Assembly: GCA_016716005.1 (NCBI GenBank)
Contig: JADJXE010000001.1
Coordinates: forward strand, 1,811,001-1,875,000
DNA length: 64,000 nt
Origin: Acidimicrobiales bacterium
GTDB lineage: Bacteria; Actinomycetota; Acidimicrobiia; Acidimicrobiales; JADJXE01
Direction of reading: 5' to 3'
This document shows positions 8,537-17,243 of the stretch, piece by piece. The number at the start of each line of letters is the position of its first letter. The first letter of the stretch is position 1. Both the position numbers and the translations under genes were made by a program. The notes beneath the pieces are model-generated. The model had not been told where the DNA came from and did no database searches. It saw only the letters and a list, made by a program, of their open reading frames with translations.

Positions 8537-9910
8537 ATGGCCCGAGGACTGCTCGACCTGCCCACCCTCGCCGACCTCGTCGACCGGGGCGACGTCGACA
8601 CGGTGCTGGTGGTGTTCCCCGACCTCCAGGGCCGCTTCATGGGGAAGCGGGTCATGGGCCACTTCTTCTGCGACCACGTCGTCGGGGAGGGGACCGAGAA
8701 CTGCAACTACCTGCTCGCCGTCGACGTCGACATGACCCCGCTGCCGGGCTACCGCTACGCCAACTGGGACCTGGGCTACGGCGACTTCAAGGCCGTCCCC
8801 GACCTGTCCACCCTCCGCCTGGTCCCCTGGCTCGAGAAGACCGCCCTGGTCGTCTGCGACCTGGTCGACACCGAGAGCGGCGAGCCGGTGGAGGTGTCGC
8901 CCCGCCAGATCCTGCGCCGCCAGGTGGAGCGGGCCCGGGCTCTCGGCCTGTCGGTGATGTGCGGCTCCGAGGTCGAGTTCTTCCTGTTCCGTGAGAGCTT
9001 CGAGGAGGCCAGCGCCAAGGGGTACCGCGGCCTCTCGCCCCACGCCGACTACATCGAGGACTACCACATCCTCCAGACGACGAAGGACGAGTACCTCATC
9101 CGCCAGATCCGCAACGGCATGGACGCCGCTGGCGTGCCGGTCGAGTTCTCGAAGGGCGAGGCCGGCAACGGCCAGCACGAGATCAACCTGCGCTACGCGG
9201 ACGCCCTGACCATGGCCGACCGCCACACCATCTACAAGAACGGCGCCAAGGAGATCGCGGCGCTCAACGGCCGCTCGATCACCTTCATGGCCAAGTACGA
9301 CTTCGCCGAGGTGGGATCCAGCTGCCACGTCCACTCCAGCATCTGGGACGCGGCCGGCGAGCGGTCGCTCACCTCCGACGAGGCCGCCCCCCACCACCTG
9401 AGCGACACCTTCCGCTGGTACCTGGGCGGCCTGCTCGCCACCGCCCGCCAGTTCGCCTGGTGCTTCGCCCCGTACGTGAACTCGTACAAGCGCTACCAGC
9501 CCGACTCCTGGGCGCCCACGGCGGTCGCATGGGCCCGCGACAACCGCACCGTGGGCCTGCGTGTCGTCGGCCACGGCTCCGGGCTGCGCGTCGAGTCCCG
9601 CATCCCCGGCGCCGACGCCAACCCCTACCTGGCCTTCGCGGCGACCATCGCCGGCGGGCTCTGGGGCATCGAGCAGCGCGTCGAGCCGCCCGCCATCTTC
9701 GAGGGCAACGGCTACACCGCCGAGGGCGTGCCGCGCGTGCCGTGGAACCTCGTCGAGGCCATCGGCGAGCTGGAGCGCAGCGAGGTGGCGGCGGCCGCGT
9801 TCGGCCCCGACGTGCACCACCACCTGCTCAACACCGCCTACCAGGAGTGGGCCACCTTCAATCGGGCGGTCACCGACTGGGAGCTCCGCCGCAACTTCGA
9901 GCGGATCTGA
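8537..9910 (+). CDS. glutamine synthetase-like ligase, probably gamma-glutamylpolyamine synthetase
   Basis: This 457-residue protein has the glutamine synthetase fold. Metal and glutamate motifs are visible: CGSEVEFFLF, GNGQHEIN, SSCHVHSSIW, NSYKRYQPDSWAP and ESRIPGADANPYL. The C-terminal adenylylation tyrosine motif of housekeeping GlnA was not found. AGGAGA precedes the ATG. It is followed after eight bases by a PuuD-type hydrolase, which argues for gamma-glutamylation of putrescine or another amine (PuuA/GlnA3 role) rather than nitrogen assimilation. The precise amine cannot be read from sequence. Confidence 0.87.
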   Translation: MARGLLDLPTLADLVDRGDVDTVLVVFPDLQGRFMGKRVMGHFFCDHVVGEGTENCNYLLAVDVDMTPLPGYRYANWDLGYGDFKAVPDLSTLRLVPWLEKTALVVCDLVDTESGEPVEVSPRQILRRQVERARALGLSVMCGSEVEFFLFRESFEEASAKGYRGLSPHADYIEDYHILQTTKDEYLIRQIRNGMDAAGVPVEFSKGEAGNGQHEINLRYADALTMADRHTIYKNGAKEIAALNGRSITFMAKYDFAEVGSSCHVHSSIWDAAGERSLTSDEAAPHHLSDTFRWYLGGLLATARQFAWCFAPYVNSYKRYQPDSWAPTAVAWARDNRTVGLRVVGHGSGLRVESRIPGADANPYLAFAATIAGGLWGIEQRVEPPAIFEGNGYTAEGVPRVPWNLVEAIGELERSEVAAAAFGPDVHHHLLNTAYQEWATFNRAVTDWELRRNFERI

Positions 9911-9918
9911 GCGAGGCC

Positions 9919-10647
9919 GTGGCCCGCCCCCTCGTCGGGCTCTCCGCCCGCCACGTGCCGGTCACCCGGCTCGGCGGCTGGCGCACCGACGCCGCGGCCG
10001 GAGGCCGGCTCTACGTGGACGCCCTCGATCGGGCCGGCGCCGCCGTCGCGCTGCTGCCGGCCGTGGCCCCGGAGGCCGTCGCCGACCTGGTCGCGCACCT
10101 CGACGGCCTGGTGCTCCAGGGCGGGGGCGACCTGAACCCGGCCACTTACGGCCAGGAGGCGATCGAGACCGTCTACGGCGTCGACGACCCCACCGACGTC
10201 TTCGAGCTGGCGCTGGTGCGGGCGGCCATCGCCGCAGGGGTTCCGACCCTCGCCGTGTGCCGTGGGATCCAGGTGCTGAACGTGGCCCTCGGGGGCTCGC
10301 TCCACCAGCACATCGGCGGGCGGCCCGGCCTGGGCGACCACGGCGCGCCCGGCGTGGCCGGGGGCGGCTCCCGCACGCCGGTGAGACTGGAGCCGGGCTC
10401 GCTGGCGGCCGTGGCGGCCGGCGCCACCGACGTGGTGGGGTCGTGCCATCACCACCAGGCCCTCGACCGCATCGGCGAGGGCCTCACCGTCACCGGCCGG
10501 GCCCCCGACGGGGTCGTCGAGGCGGTCCAGCTGGACGGCGCGGCGTGGGTCGTGGGGGTGCAGTGGCACCCCGAGGACACGGCCGCCACCGACCCGGCGC
10601 AGCACGGCCTGTTCGCCGAGCTGGTGCGCCGGGCCGCCGGCCGCTAG
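9919..10647 (+). CDS. puuD: gamma-glutamyl-gamma-aminobutyrate hydrolase family protein
   Basis: This 242-residue class I glutamine amidotransferase-like peptidase (C26 family) hydrolyses gamma-glutamyl amides. The nucleophile is Cys114 in LAVCRGIQVLN and the dyad His217/Glu219 lies in VQWHPED. QGGGDLNPATYG is the usual substrate-side motif. The GTG start follows the ligase stop by eight bases, so the two are probably cotranslated. Its stop codon shares the palindrome CTAG with the stop of the convergent nuoN. A dedicated gamma-glutamylputrescine oxidase (PuuB) is not in the window. Confidence 0.88.
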   Translation: MARPLVGLSARHVPVTRLGGWRTDAAAGGRLYVDALDRAGAAVALLPAVAPEAVADLVAHLDGLVLQGGGDLNPATYGQEAIETVYGVDDPTDVFELALVRAAIAAGVPTLAVCRGIQVLNVALGGSLHQHIGGRPGLGDHGAPGVAGGGSRTPVRLEPGSLAAVAAGATDVVGSCHHHQALDRIGEGLTVTGRAPDGVVEAVQLDGAAWVVGVQWHPEDTAATDPAQHGLFAELVRRAAGR

Positions 10648-12200
10648 CGGCCGGCCACCAGCACGGGCACGGCGTCGCGGGCGAAGTCGATCACCGCGGT
10701 GGGGGCCACGCCGACCACCACGGTGAAGCCCACGGTGAACGCCAGCCCCACGCCCACGGCCCAGGGGATGCGCGGCTTCGTCGTCGGTGCCGCCTCGCCC
10801 ACGTCGGGGAAGAACGCGGTCTCGTCGTCGGCCGGGAAGAACATGGCGACCACGATCCGCAGGTACAGGAACGACGCGATCACGGCCGAGAGCATGGCGA
10901 CCACGGCCAGGGAGTAGGACTCCACCTCGACCGCCGAGTCGATCACGTAGAACTTGGCGAGGAAGCCCGCCGTCCCGGGGATGCCGGCCTGCGACAGCAG
11001 CAGGATGAGGAAGCCGACGGCCAGCACCGGGCTGCGCCGGGCCAGGCCCCGGTAGTCGTCGACGCGGTGGTGCGAGTCGCCCGCTCGACCGATGAGGGTG
11101 ACCACGCCGAACGTCCCGAGCACCATCACCGCATAGGTGAGCAGGTAGAACAGCGCTGCCGCCGTGCCCGTGGGGGTGCCGGCCTGCACGGCCACCAGCA
11201 CGAAGCCGGCGTGGCTGATCGACGAGTAGGCCAGCATCCGCTTCACGTTCGTCTGGACGACCGCGAGGGTGGAGCCGACCAGCAGCGTGAGGACGGCGAG
11301 CACCCAGATGATCGGCCGCCAGTCGACGCGGTACGGCTCGAGGGTCAGGTAGAAGACGCGCAGCAGCGCCGCGAACCCGGCGGCCTTGGCCGCCGACGCC
11401 ATGAAGCCGGTGACCGGTGACGGCGAGCCCTGGTACACGTCGGGCGTCCACGCCTGGAACGGCACGGCTGACACCTTGAACCCGAAGCCCACCAGCATCA
11501 GGGCCATGCCGGCCAGGAGCACGCCGTTGTCGAGCAGCACGTTCTTGGCCAGGAAGTCGGCGATGAACGCGAGGTTGGTGGAGCCGGTGGCCCCGTAGGT
11601 GAGGGCGATGCCGTACAGGAGGAAGGCCGACGAGAAGGCGCCGAGCACGAAGTACTTGAGGGCGGCCTCCTGCGACTGGAGGCGCCGGACGTGGAAGCCG
11701 GCGAGCACGTACAGCGCCAGCGAGAGGGTCTCGAGGCCGAGGAACAGCACGATCAGGTCGTCGGCCGACGCCATGACCATGGCGCCGATCGCGGCGAGCA
11801 TCAGCAGCGCGTAGAACTCGGGGCCGGCCAGCCGCTCGCGCCGCAGGTAGTCGTCGGCGAACAACGAGGCGAGGATCACCGCTCCGGAGAACAGGATCCA
11901 GAAGAAGGTCGAGAAGCCGTCGATGCCGACGGCGCCCGCGACGACGGAACGGGGCCCCTCGTCGAGAACGTCGTCCCACAGGGCGAACGAGAGCACGAGC
12001 GACGCCGCCGCGGTGGCGACCGTGAGGATCGCCCAGGTGCCCGGAGCGGCCCGGTCCCGCACCAGCGCCGACGCCACGATCACCAGCAGGGCGCCGCCCA
12101 GCAGCACGAGCATGGGCGAGATGTCGAACCAGGGGATGTCGGGCACGTCGACGCGGCCGGCGGTCTGGGCCAGCAGGTGGAGGGCGGCCACGTCAGTCAC
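10644..12200 (-). CDS. nuoN: NADH-quinone oxidoreductase subunit N
   Basis: NuoN is one of the three antiporter-like, proton-pumping subunits. This 518-residue copy has about fourteen hydrophobic helices, the ALKYFVLGAFSSAFLLYG segment, KVSAVPFQAWTPDVYQG and the lysine-bearing KRMLAYSSISHAG. It starts with GTG overlapping the end of nuoM by eight bases and is the last gene of the bc/nuo array. Its TAG stop overlaps the TAG of the convergent puuD gene inside one CTAG. Confidence 0.96.
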   Translation of the reverse strand: MTDVAALHLLAQTAGRVDVPDIPWFDISPMLVLLGGALLVIVASALVRDRAAPGTWAILTVATAAASLVLSFALWDDVLDEGPRSVVAGAVGIDGFSTFFWILFSGAVILASLFADDYLRRERLAGPEFYALLMLAAIGAMVMASADDLIVLFLGLETLSLALYVLAGFHVRRLQSQEAALKYFVLGAFSSAFLLYGIALTYGATGSTNLAFIADFLAKNVLLDNGVLLAGMALMLVGFGFKVSAVPFQAWTPDVYQGSPSPVTGFMASAAKAAGFAALLRVFYLTLEPYRVDWRPIIWVLAVLTLLVGSTLAVVQTNVKRMLAYSSISHAGFVLVAVQAGTPTGTAAALFYLLTYAVMVLGTFGVVTLIGRAGDSHHRVDDYRGLARRSPVLAVGFLILLLSQAGIPGTAGFLAKFYVIDSAVEVESYSLAVVAMLSAVIASFLYLRIVVAMFFPADDETAFFPDVGEAAPTTKPRIPWAVGVGLAFTVGFTVVVGVAPTAVIDFARDAVPVLVAGR

Positions 12201-13719
12201 CCCCCTTCAGCGAGACCTCGGGTTGGCGGTAGTCGGAGTTGAGCTCGACGTGCTCGAGGAGCTTCTTCACCGAGGGCTCGATCCGGTCGAGCACCGGCTT
12301 CGGGTAGAGGCCGATGAAGACCATCAGCGCCACGAGCGGCGCGATCACGAGCCCCTCCTTCAGCTTCAGGTCGGGGAGGTTGCGGTTGGCCTCGTCGGGC
12401 TCGCCGTGGAACACCCGTTGGTAGGCCCAGAGCATGTAGACCGCCGCCACGATCACCCCGACGACGGCGACGACGGCCCACCACCGGGCCGAGACGAACG
12501 TGCCGACCAGCACCAGGAACTCGCCCACGAAGCCGTTGAGCCCGGGCACCCCGATCGAGGCCAGCATCGACACGGTGAACACGCCCGCGATGATCGGGAT
12601 CGACGTCTGCAGGCCCTTGAGGTCGGCCATCTCGTAGCTGTGCCGGCGCTCGTACAGGTAGTGCAGCAGGATGAAGAGGGCGCCCGTGGTGATGCCGTGG
12701 TTCACCATCACCAGCACCCCGCCGGTGAGGCCCTGGGTGGTGAGGGCGAAGATGCCGAGCACGACGAAGCCCATGTGGGCGACCGACGAGTACGCCACCA
12801 GACGCTTGATGTTGTGCTGCATCGCGGCGACGACCCCGCCGTAGACGATGCCGACGGTGCCGAGGGTCATCATGAGGGGGGCGAAGAACACCGACGCCTC
12901 GGGGAACAGGTAGAGCCCGAAGCGCACCATGCCGTAGCTGCCCAGCTTGAGCATGACGGCGGCCAGGTCGACCGAGCCCGCGGTGGGGGCCTCGGTGTGG
13001 GCGTCGGGCAGCCAGGTGTGCACCGGGAAGAGCGGCGTCTTCACCGCGAAGGCGATGCCGAAGGCGAGGAAGATCCAGCGGCCGGCGTTGCCGATCACGT
13101 TCTGGCTCTCGGCCAGGGCGACCATGTCGAACGAGACCACGCCGGTCGCCCGAGCGTTCAGCGCCACCAGGGCGATCAGGCCGACGAGCATGAAGGCCGA
13201 CCCGAACAGCGTGTAGAGGATGAACTTGGTGGCGGCGTACAGCCGCCGCTTGTAGCCCCAGCCCGCGATCAGGAAGTACAGCGGGATGATCGTGAGCTCG
13301 AAGAAGACGAAGAACAGGAACAGGTCGAGCGCGAGGAACACCCCCAGCGCCGAGGCCTCGCTCAGGAGCAGCCACACCGTGTAGGGCTTCTCCTGCTTCA
13401 CCGGGTCGGAGCCGGCCATCAGGATCGGGAACATCAGGCCGGTGAGCACCACCATGAACAGCGAGATGCCGTCGACGCCGACGTACCACGAGATCCCGAA
13501 CGGTTCGATCCACACGTGCCGCGACACGAACTGGAACCCGGGGTCGGACTGGTCGAACTGGGTCAGCAGGTAGATGCACAGGGCCAGCGTGGCGATGGAG
13601 AAGGCGAAGCCGACCAGCCGGATGATGCCCGGGTAGCGCTTCGAGATCAGCAGCACCACCAGCGCGCCGATGGCCGGCGTGGCGATGATCGCGGTGAGGA
13701 GCGGGAACGACGGCTCCAC
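12193..13719 (-). CDS. nuoM: NADH-quinone oxidoreductase subunit M
   Basis: This 508-residue antiporter-like membrane subunit carries GVDGISLFMVVLTG, the LFFVFFELTIIPLYFLI segment with the conserved glutamate, KTPLFPVHTWLPDAHTEAPT and KRLVAYSSVAHMGFV. These are standard NuoM landmarks for proton translocation. The GTG start lies one base from the nuoL stop. Length is normal. Confidence 0.97.
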   Translation of the reverse strand: MEPSFPLLTAIIATPAIGALVVLLISKRYPGIIRLVGFAFSIATLALCIYLLTQFDQSDPGFQFVSRHVWIEPFGISWYVGVDGISLFMVVLTGLMFPILMAGSDPVKQEKPYTVWLLLSEASALGVFLALDLFLFFVFFELTIIPLYFLIAGWGYKRRLYAATKFILYTLFGSAFMLVGLIALVALNARATGVVSFDMVALAESQNVIGNAGRWIFLAFGIAFAVKTPLFPVHTWLPDAHTEAPTAGSVDLAAVMLKLGSYGMVRFGLYLFPEASVFFAPLMMTLGTVGIVYGGVVAAMQHNIKRLVAYSSVAHMGFVVLGIFALTTQGLTGGVLVMVNHGITTGALFILLHYLYERRHSYEMADLKGLQTSIPIIAGVFTVSMLASIGVPGLNGFVGEFLVLVGTFVSARWWAVVAVVGVIVAAVYMLWAYQRVFHGEPDEANRNLPDLKLKEGLVIAPLVALMVFIGLYPKPVLDRIEPSVKKLLEHVELNSDYRQPEVSLKGGD

Positions 13720-13720
13720 G

Positions 13721-15718
13721 TCAGACCCCCCCGGCGATCACGAACCAGCCGAGCAGCAGCGCCGCTCCCACCGCGATGCCCAGGGCGTACCCGCGCACGT
13801 AGCCGCTCTGCAGCCTCCGCAGCACCCGCCCGGTGGCGAGTGTGGCCACGCCGGCCCCGTTGACGACGCCGTCGACGCCCTTGGCGTCGACCTCCCACGC
13901 CACGAAGTCCCAGCTGGCCCGGCCGGGGTGGTCGACCGTCCAGGCGATGCTCTCGTCGTAGTAGAAGCCGCGCTCGAGCACCTTCGGCTCCACCTTGCTG
14001 GCCGGGACGCGCTGCTTCAGGAAGATCAGCGCGGCCGTGCCGATGCCCGCGAACGCGACCACGGCCGAGATGATCGGCCCGGCCCACTTCCATGCGGTCG
14101 ACGGGTGGTAGGAGCTGAGCGCCGACTCGAACACCGGGTCGAGCCACCGGGAGAGGTGCTCGGTGGCGGAGCTGAACGGCAGCTCGAGCACCCCGCCGAC
14201 GGCGGCCAGCACGGCCAGCACGGCCAGCGGGACCCACATCACCCACGGCGACTCGTGCGGGCCGCCGCCGTGCCCCTCGCCGTGCCCCTCGCCGTGGACG
14301 TCGGGCGCCGGGGCGTCGGGCGCCGGGGCGGCGGCCGACCCGCCGGCGGCGGCGCCCACGACGGCCGGCTCGGGGGCCTCCTCCGTGCCCTCCCACCGTG
14401 GCTTGCCGTAGAACACCAGGAAGACCTGCCGGCTCATGTAGTAGGCGGTGAAGAAGGCCGCGGTCAGCCCGACGAGGTACAGGGCCGGGCTCTTGCCCCA
14501 CGAGTACAGGAGGATCTCGTCCTTCGACCAGAAGCCGGCCAGCGGCGGCACGCCCGAGATGGCCAGCGCGGCGACGATGAAGCACAGGGCGGTGATGGGC
14601 ATGTACTTGCGCAGCCCGCCCATGTGCCGCATGTCCTGGTCGTGGTGCATGCCGTGGACGATCACGGAGCCGGCGCCGAGGAACAGCGCCCCCTTCATGA
14701 AGGCGTGGGTGAGCACGTGGAAGACCGCGAAGACGTACTCGGCCGAGCCGACGGCGATGAACATGTAGCCCAGCTGGCTGACGGTGCAGAAGGCGAGCAC
14801 CTTCTTGATGTCCTGCTGGGAGGTGGCGATGAGCGCACCCACCAGCGCGGTGAGGGCACCGATCCAGGCGATCGCCATGCCCACGTCGGGCACCTCGGCC
14901 AGCACCGGGGCGACGCGGCACATCAGGTAGACGCCGGCGGTCACCATGGTGGCCGCGTGGATGAGGGCCGAGACGGGGGTGGGGCCCTGCATGGCGTCGG
15001 GAAGCCACACGAACAGCGGGATCTGGGCCGACTTGCCGATGGCGCCCACCATCAGGAGCAGGCAGATCGCCGCCGCGGTCACGGTGGCCATCTGGCCGGC
15101 CGCCTCGTTCAGGTCGAGGTACCGCACCGATCCGATGGTGGCGAACACCAGGAAGATCGCCAGCATGAAGCCCGCGTCACCGATCCGGTTGGTGACGAAG
15201 GCCTTCTTGCCCGCCACCGGCGGGTCGTCGCGGGTGAACCAGAAGGCGATGAGCAGGTAGGAGCAGACCCCCACGCCCTCCCACCCGAGGAACGTGACCA
15301 CGAGGTTGTCGCCCATGACCAGCACGAGCATCGCCAGGACGAACAGGTTCAGGTACGTGAAGAAGGTGTGGAACTTCTCGTCGCCGTGCATGTACCCGAT
15401 GGAGAACATGTGGATCAGCGCCCCGACGCCCGTGACGAGCAGCATCCAGGTGACGGAGAGCGGATCGACGAGGAAGGCGAGGTCGACCGAGAAGCCCCCG
15501 ACCGGCATCCACGTGAAGAGCGTCTGGGTGAAGATGCGCTCCTCGGCGGGCTCGCCCACGAGGCCGGCGAAGACCACCAGCGACACGAAGAAGGCGGCGG
15601 CGATGATGGCGGTGGCGAACCACCCGGCCCAGGGCTCACCCATGCGCCTGCCGAACAGCAGGAGCACGATGAACCCGGCGAGGGGCAGGGCCGGCACCAA
15701 CCACGCGACGTCGAGCAC
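13721..15718 (-). CDS. nuoL: NADH-quinone oxidoreductase subunit L
   Basis: NuoL is the distal antiporter-like subunit with a long C-terminal lateral helix. This copy has 665 residues and shows SVDLAFLVDPLSVTWMLLVTG, GWEGVGVCSYLLI, KSAQIPLFVWLPDAM and KKVLAFCTVSQLGYM. The frame is open upstream, but the GTG at 15718 has GGGAGG eight bases before it and begins the hydrophobic first helix, so the upstream arginine-rich codons are nuoK shadow. A histidine-rich loop (HGEGHGEGHGGGPHE, around residue 475) is an oddity that could bind metal. Confidence 0.96.
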   Translation of the reverse strand: MLDVAWLVPALPLAGFIVLLLFGRRMGEPWAGWFATAIIAAAFFVSLVVFAGLVGEPAEERIFTQTLFTWMPVGGFSVDLAFLVDPLSVTWMLLVTGVGALIHMFSIGYMHGDEKFHTFFTYLNLFVLAMLVLVMGDNLVVTFLGWEGVGVCSYLLIAFWFTRDDPPVAGKKAFVTNRIGDAGFMLAIFLVFATIGSVRYLDLNEAAGQMATVTAAAICLLLMVGAIGKSAQIPLFVWLPDAMQGPTPVSALIHAATMVTAGVYLMCRVAPVLAEVPDVGMAIAWIGALTALVGALIATSQQDIKKVLAFCTVSQLGYMFIAVGSAEYVFAVFHVLTHAFMKGALFLGAGSVIVHGMHHDQDMRHMGGLRKYMPITALCFIVAALAISGVPPLAGFWSKDEILLYSWGKSPALYLVGLTAAFFTAYYMSRQVFLVFYGKPRWEGTEEAPEPAVVGAAAGGSAAAPAPDAPAPDVHGEGHGEGHGGGPHESPWVMWVPLAVLAVLAAVGGVLELPFSSATEHLSRWLDPVFESALSSYHPSTAWKWAGPIISAVVAFAGIGTAALIFLKQRVPASKVEPKVLERGFYYDESIAWTVDHPGRASWDFVAWEVDAKGVDGVVNGAGVATLATGRVLRRLQSGYVRGYALGIAVGAALLLGWFVIAGGV

Positions 15719-15729
15719 GCTGGCCTCCC

Positions 15730-16035
15730 TCAGCCCTTGAGGAGGGCGATGTCGTCGGCCGTGGCCCCCGGGCGGCGCCGCATGATGGCCACGATGATCC
15801 CGAGGCCCACCACCACCTCGGCCGCGGCCACAACCAGCACGAAGAACACGACCGTCTGGCCACCGACGTCGTCGAGCGCTCTCGAGAAGGCCACGAAGGT
15901 GAGGGTCACCGCGTTGAGCATCAGCTCGACGCACATGAACATCACGAGCGGGTTGCGGCGCACCAGCAGCCCGAACGCGCCGACGCAGAACAGCACGGCG
16001 CCCAGCAGCAGATACCAGTTCTCGGTGACCCTCAC
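15730..16035 (-). CDS. nuoK: NADH-quinone oxidoreductase subunit K
   Basis: This 101-residue three-helix protein is NuoK. The glutamate in MFMCVELMLNAV and the second in VVVAAAEVVVGL are the conserved membrane-buried residues of the proton pathway. It starts with GTG after a GGGAGGGGAG ribosome site. It lies 36 bases after nuoJ, one of the two longest gaps in the array, and 11 bases before nuoL. Confidence 0.96.
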   Translation of the reverse strand: MRVTENWYLLLGAVLFCVGAFGLLVRRNPLVMFMCVELMLNAVTLTFVAFSRALDDVGGQTVVFFVLVVAAAEVVVGLGIIVAIMRRRPGATADDIALLKG

Positions 16036-16071
16036 CTCAGACTCCCCTCCCGCCCCGCGCCCGGGGCCCCG

Positions 16072-16632
16072 TCACGACGGCGACGAGGTCTCGTCGACCT
16101 CGTCGCCGTCCCGGGGCCGTTCCGGTCGACGAGCCAGCACCACGGCGCCGATCACGGCGATGACCAGCAGGACCGAGGTGACCTCGAAGGCGAACACGTA
16201 GTCGGTGAACAGCGACCGGGCCAGGTCGGCGGTGTTGCCGGCGCCGCCGGCGTTGGCACCACCGACGCCCTCGGCCCCGGTGGCCGACGTGGACCCGCTG
16301 AAGATCGCGGCGACCAGCAGGGCCAGCACCGCCCCGACCGCGAGCAGCGCGACCGGGCGCTGCAGCTTGATGGGCTCGGAGAGCAGGTTCTCGCTCCGGT
16401 CGACCCCGAGCAGCATGATCACGAACAGGAACAGCACGACGATCGCGCCCGCGTACACGATCACCTGCACCGCCGCGAGGAACTGCGCGTCCTGGGCGAT
16501 GAAGAGCACGGCGATGCCGAAGAGGGTCATCACGAGCATCAGCGCGGCGTGAACCGGGTTCCGGGACAGGATGACGCCGAACGCCCCGGTGAGCACGATG
16601 ACGGCGCAGACGACGAAGACGGCGACGTCCAT
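16072..16632 (-). CDS. nuoJ: NADH-quinone oxidoreductase subunit J
   Basis: This 186-residue protein has five hydrophobic helices, the SRNPVHAALMLVMTLFGIAVLFI segment and the QVIVYAGAIVVLFLFVIMLL helix typical of NuoJ. The C-terminal tail is charged (PERPRDGDEVDE). Its ATG overlaps the nuoI stop by one base. It contributes to the membrane-arm helices beside the quinone tunnel exit. Confidence 0.96.
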   Translation of the reverse strand: MDVAVFVVCAVIVLTGAFGVILSRNPVHAALMLVMTLFGIAVLFIAQDAQFLAAVQVIVYAGAIVVLFLFVIMLLGVDRSENLLSEPIKLQRPVALLAVGAVLALLVAAIFSGSTSATGAEGVGGANAGGAGNTADLARSLFTDYVFAFEVTSVLLVIAVIGAVVLARRPERPRDGDEVDETSSPS

Positions 16633-17243
16633 CAGCCCTGCCCTCCGGCCGGTTCGTCGGCGGACTGGCCCTGCTCGGGCGCCCGCACCCCGTAGCCCAG
16701 CTCCCCGGACCAGGCCACCTGGCCCTCGAACGAGGCGTCACCCCCCGGGGCGGTGGCTCGCATCCAGCCCGAGGTGTGCAGGTCGTCGCCGGGCCGCCAG
16801 TCCTCCCAGGGGAGCTGCCTCGGCCTGCCCTCGTCGTCGACGAGCAGCTCCGCCTTGGTGTAGATGGCGTCGGCGCGGCTGGTGAACGAGAACTCGAAGA
16901 GCTTCGACTCGGTGATCGCCTCCGTGGGGCACGCCTCGACGCACAGGTCGCAGTGGATGCAGCGGAGGTAGTTGATCTCGTACACGAACCCGTAGCGCTC
17001 GCCGGGGGAGACCGGCTCGTCCTGGGGGTTGTCGGCACCGCGCACGTAGATGCAGCGGGCCGGGCACACGCCGGCGCACAGCTCGCACCCGATGCACTTC
17101 TCCATGCCGTCCTCGTAGCGGTTGAGGACGTGCCGGCCGTGGAAGCGCTCGGGCTTCGGCCGCTTCTGCTCCGGGTACTGGGTCGTGACCCGCGTGTCCC
17201 AGAGCTTCTTGAACGTGACGACGAAGCCCTGCAGGTAGCCCAT
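16632..17243 (-). CDS. nuoI: NADH-quinone oxidoreductase subunit I
   Basis: NuoI carries clusters N6a and N6b. Both eight-cysteine motifs are present: CIGCELCAGVCP and CIHCDLCVEACP. The ATG at 17243 (MGYLQGFVVTFK) overlaps the nuoH stop by one base; the longer open frame is nuoH shadow. At 203 residues it is somewhat long because of an acidic Gly/Glu tail after the conserved domain (DEPAGGQG end). Confidence 0.96.
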   Translation of the reverse strand: MGYLQGFVVTFKKLWDTRVTTQYPEQKRPKPERFHGRHVLNRYEDGMEKCIGCELCAGVCPARCIYVRGADNPQDEPVSPGERYGFVYEINYLRCIHCDLCVEACPTEAITESKLFEFSFTSRADAIYTKAELLVDDEGRPRQLPWEDWRPGDDLHTSGWMRATAPGGDASFEGQVAWSGELGYGVRAPEQGQSADEPAGGQG

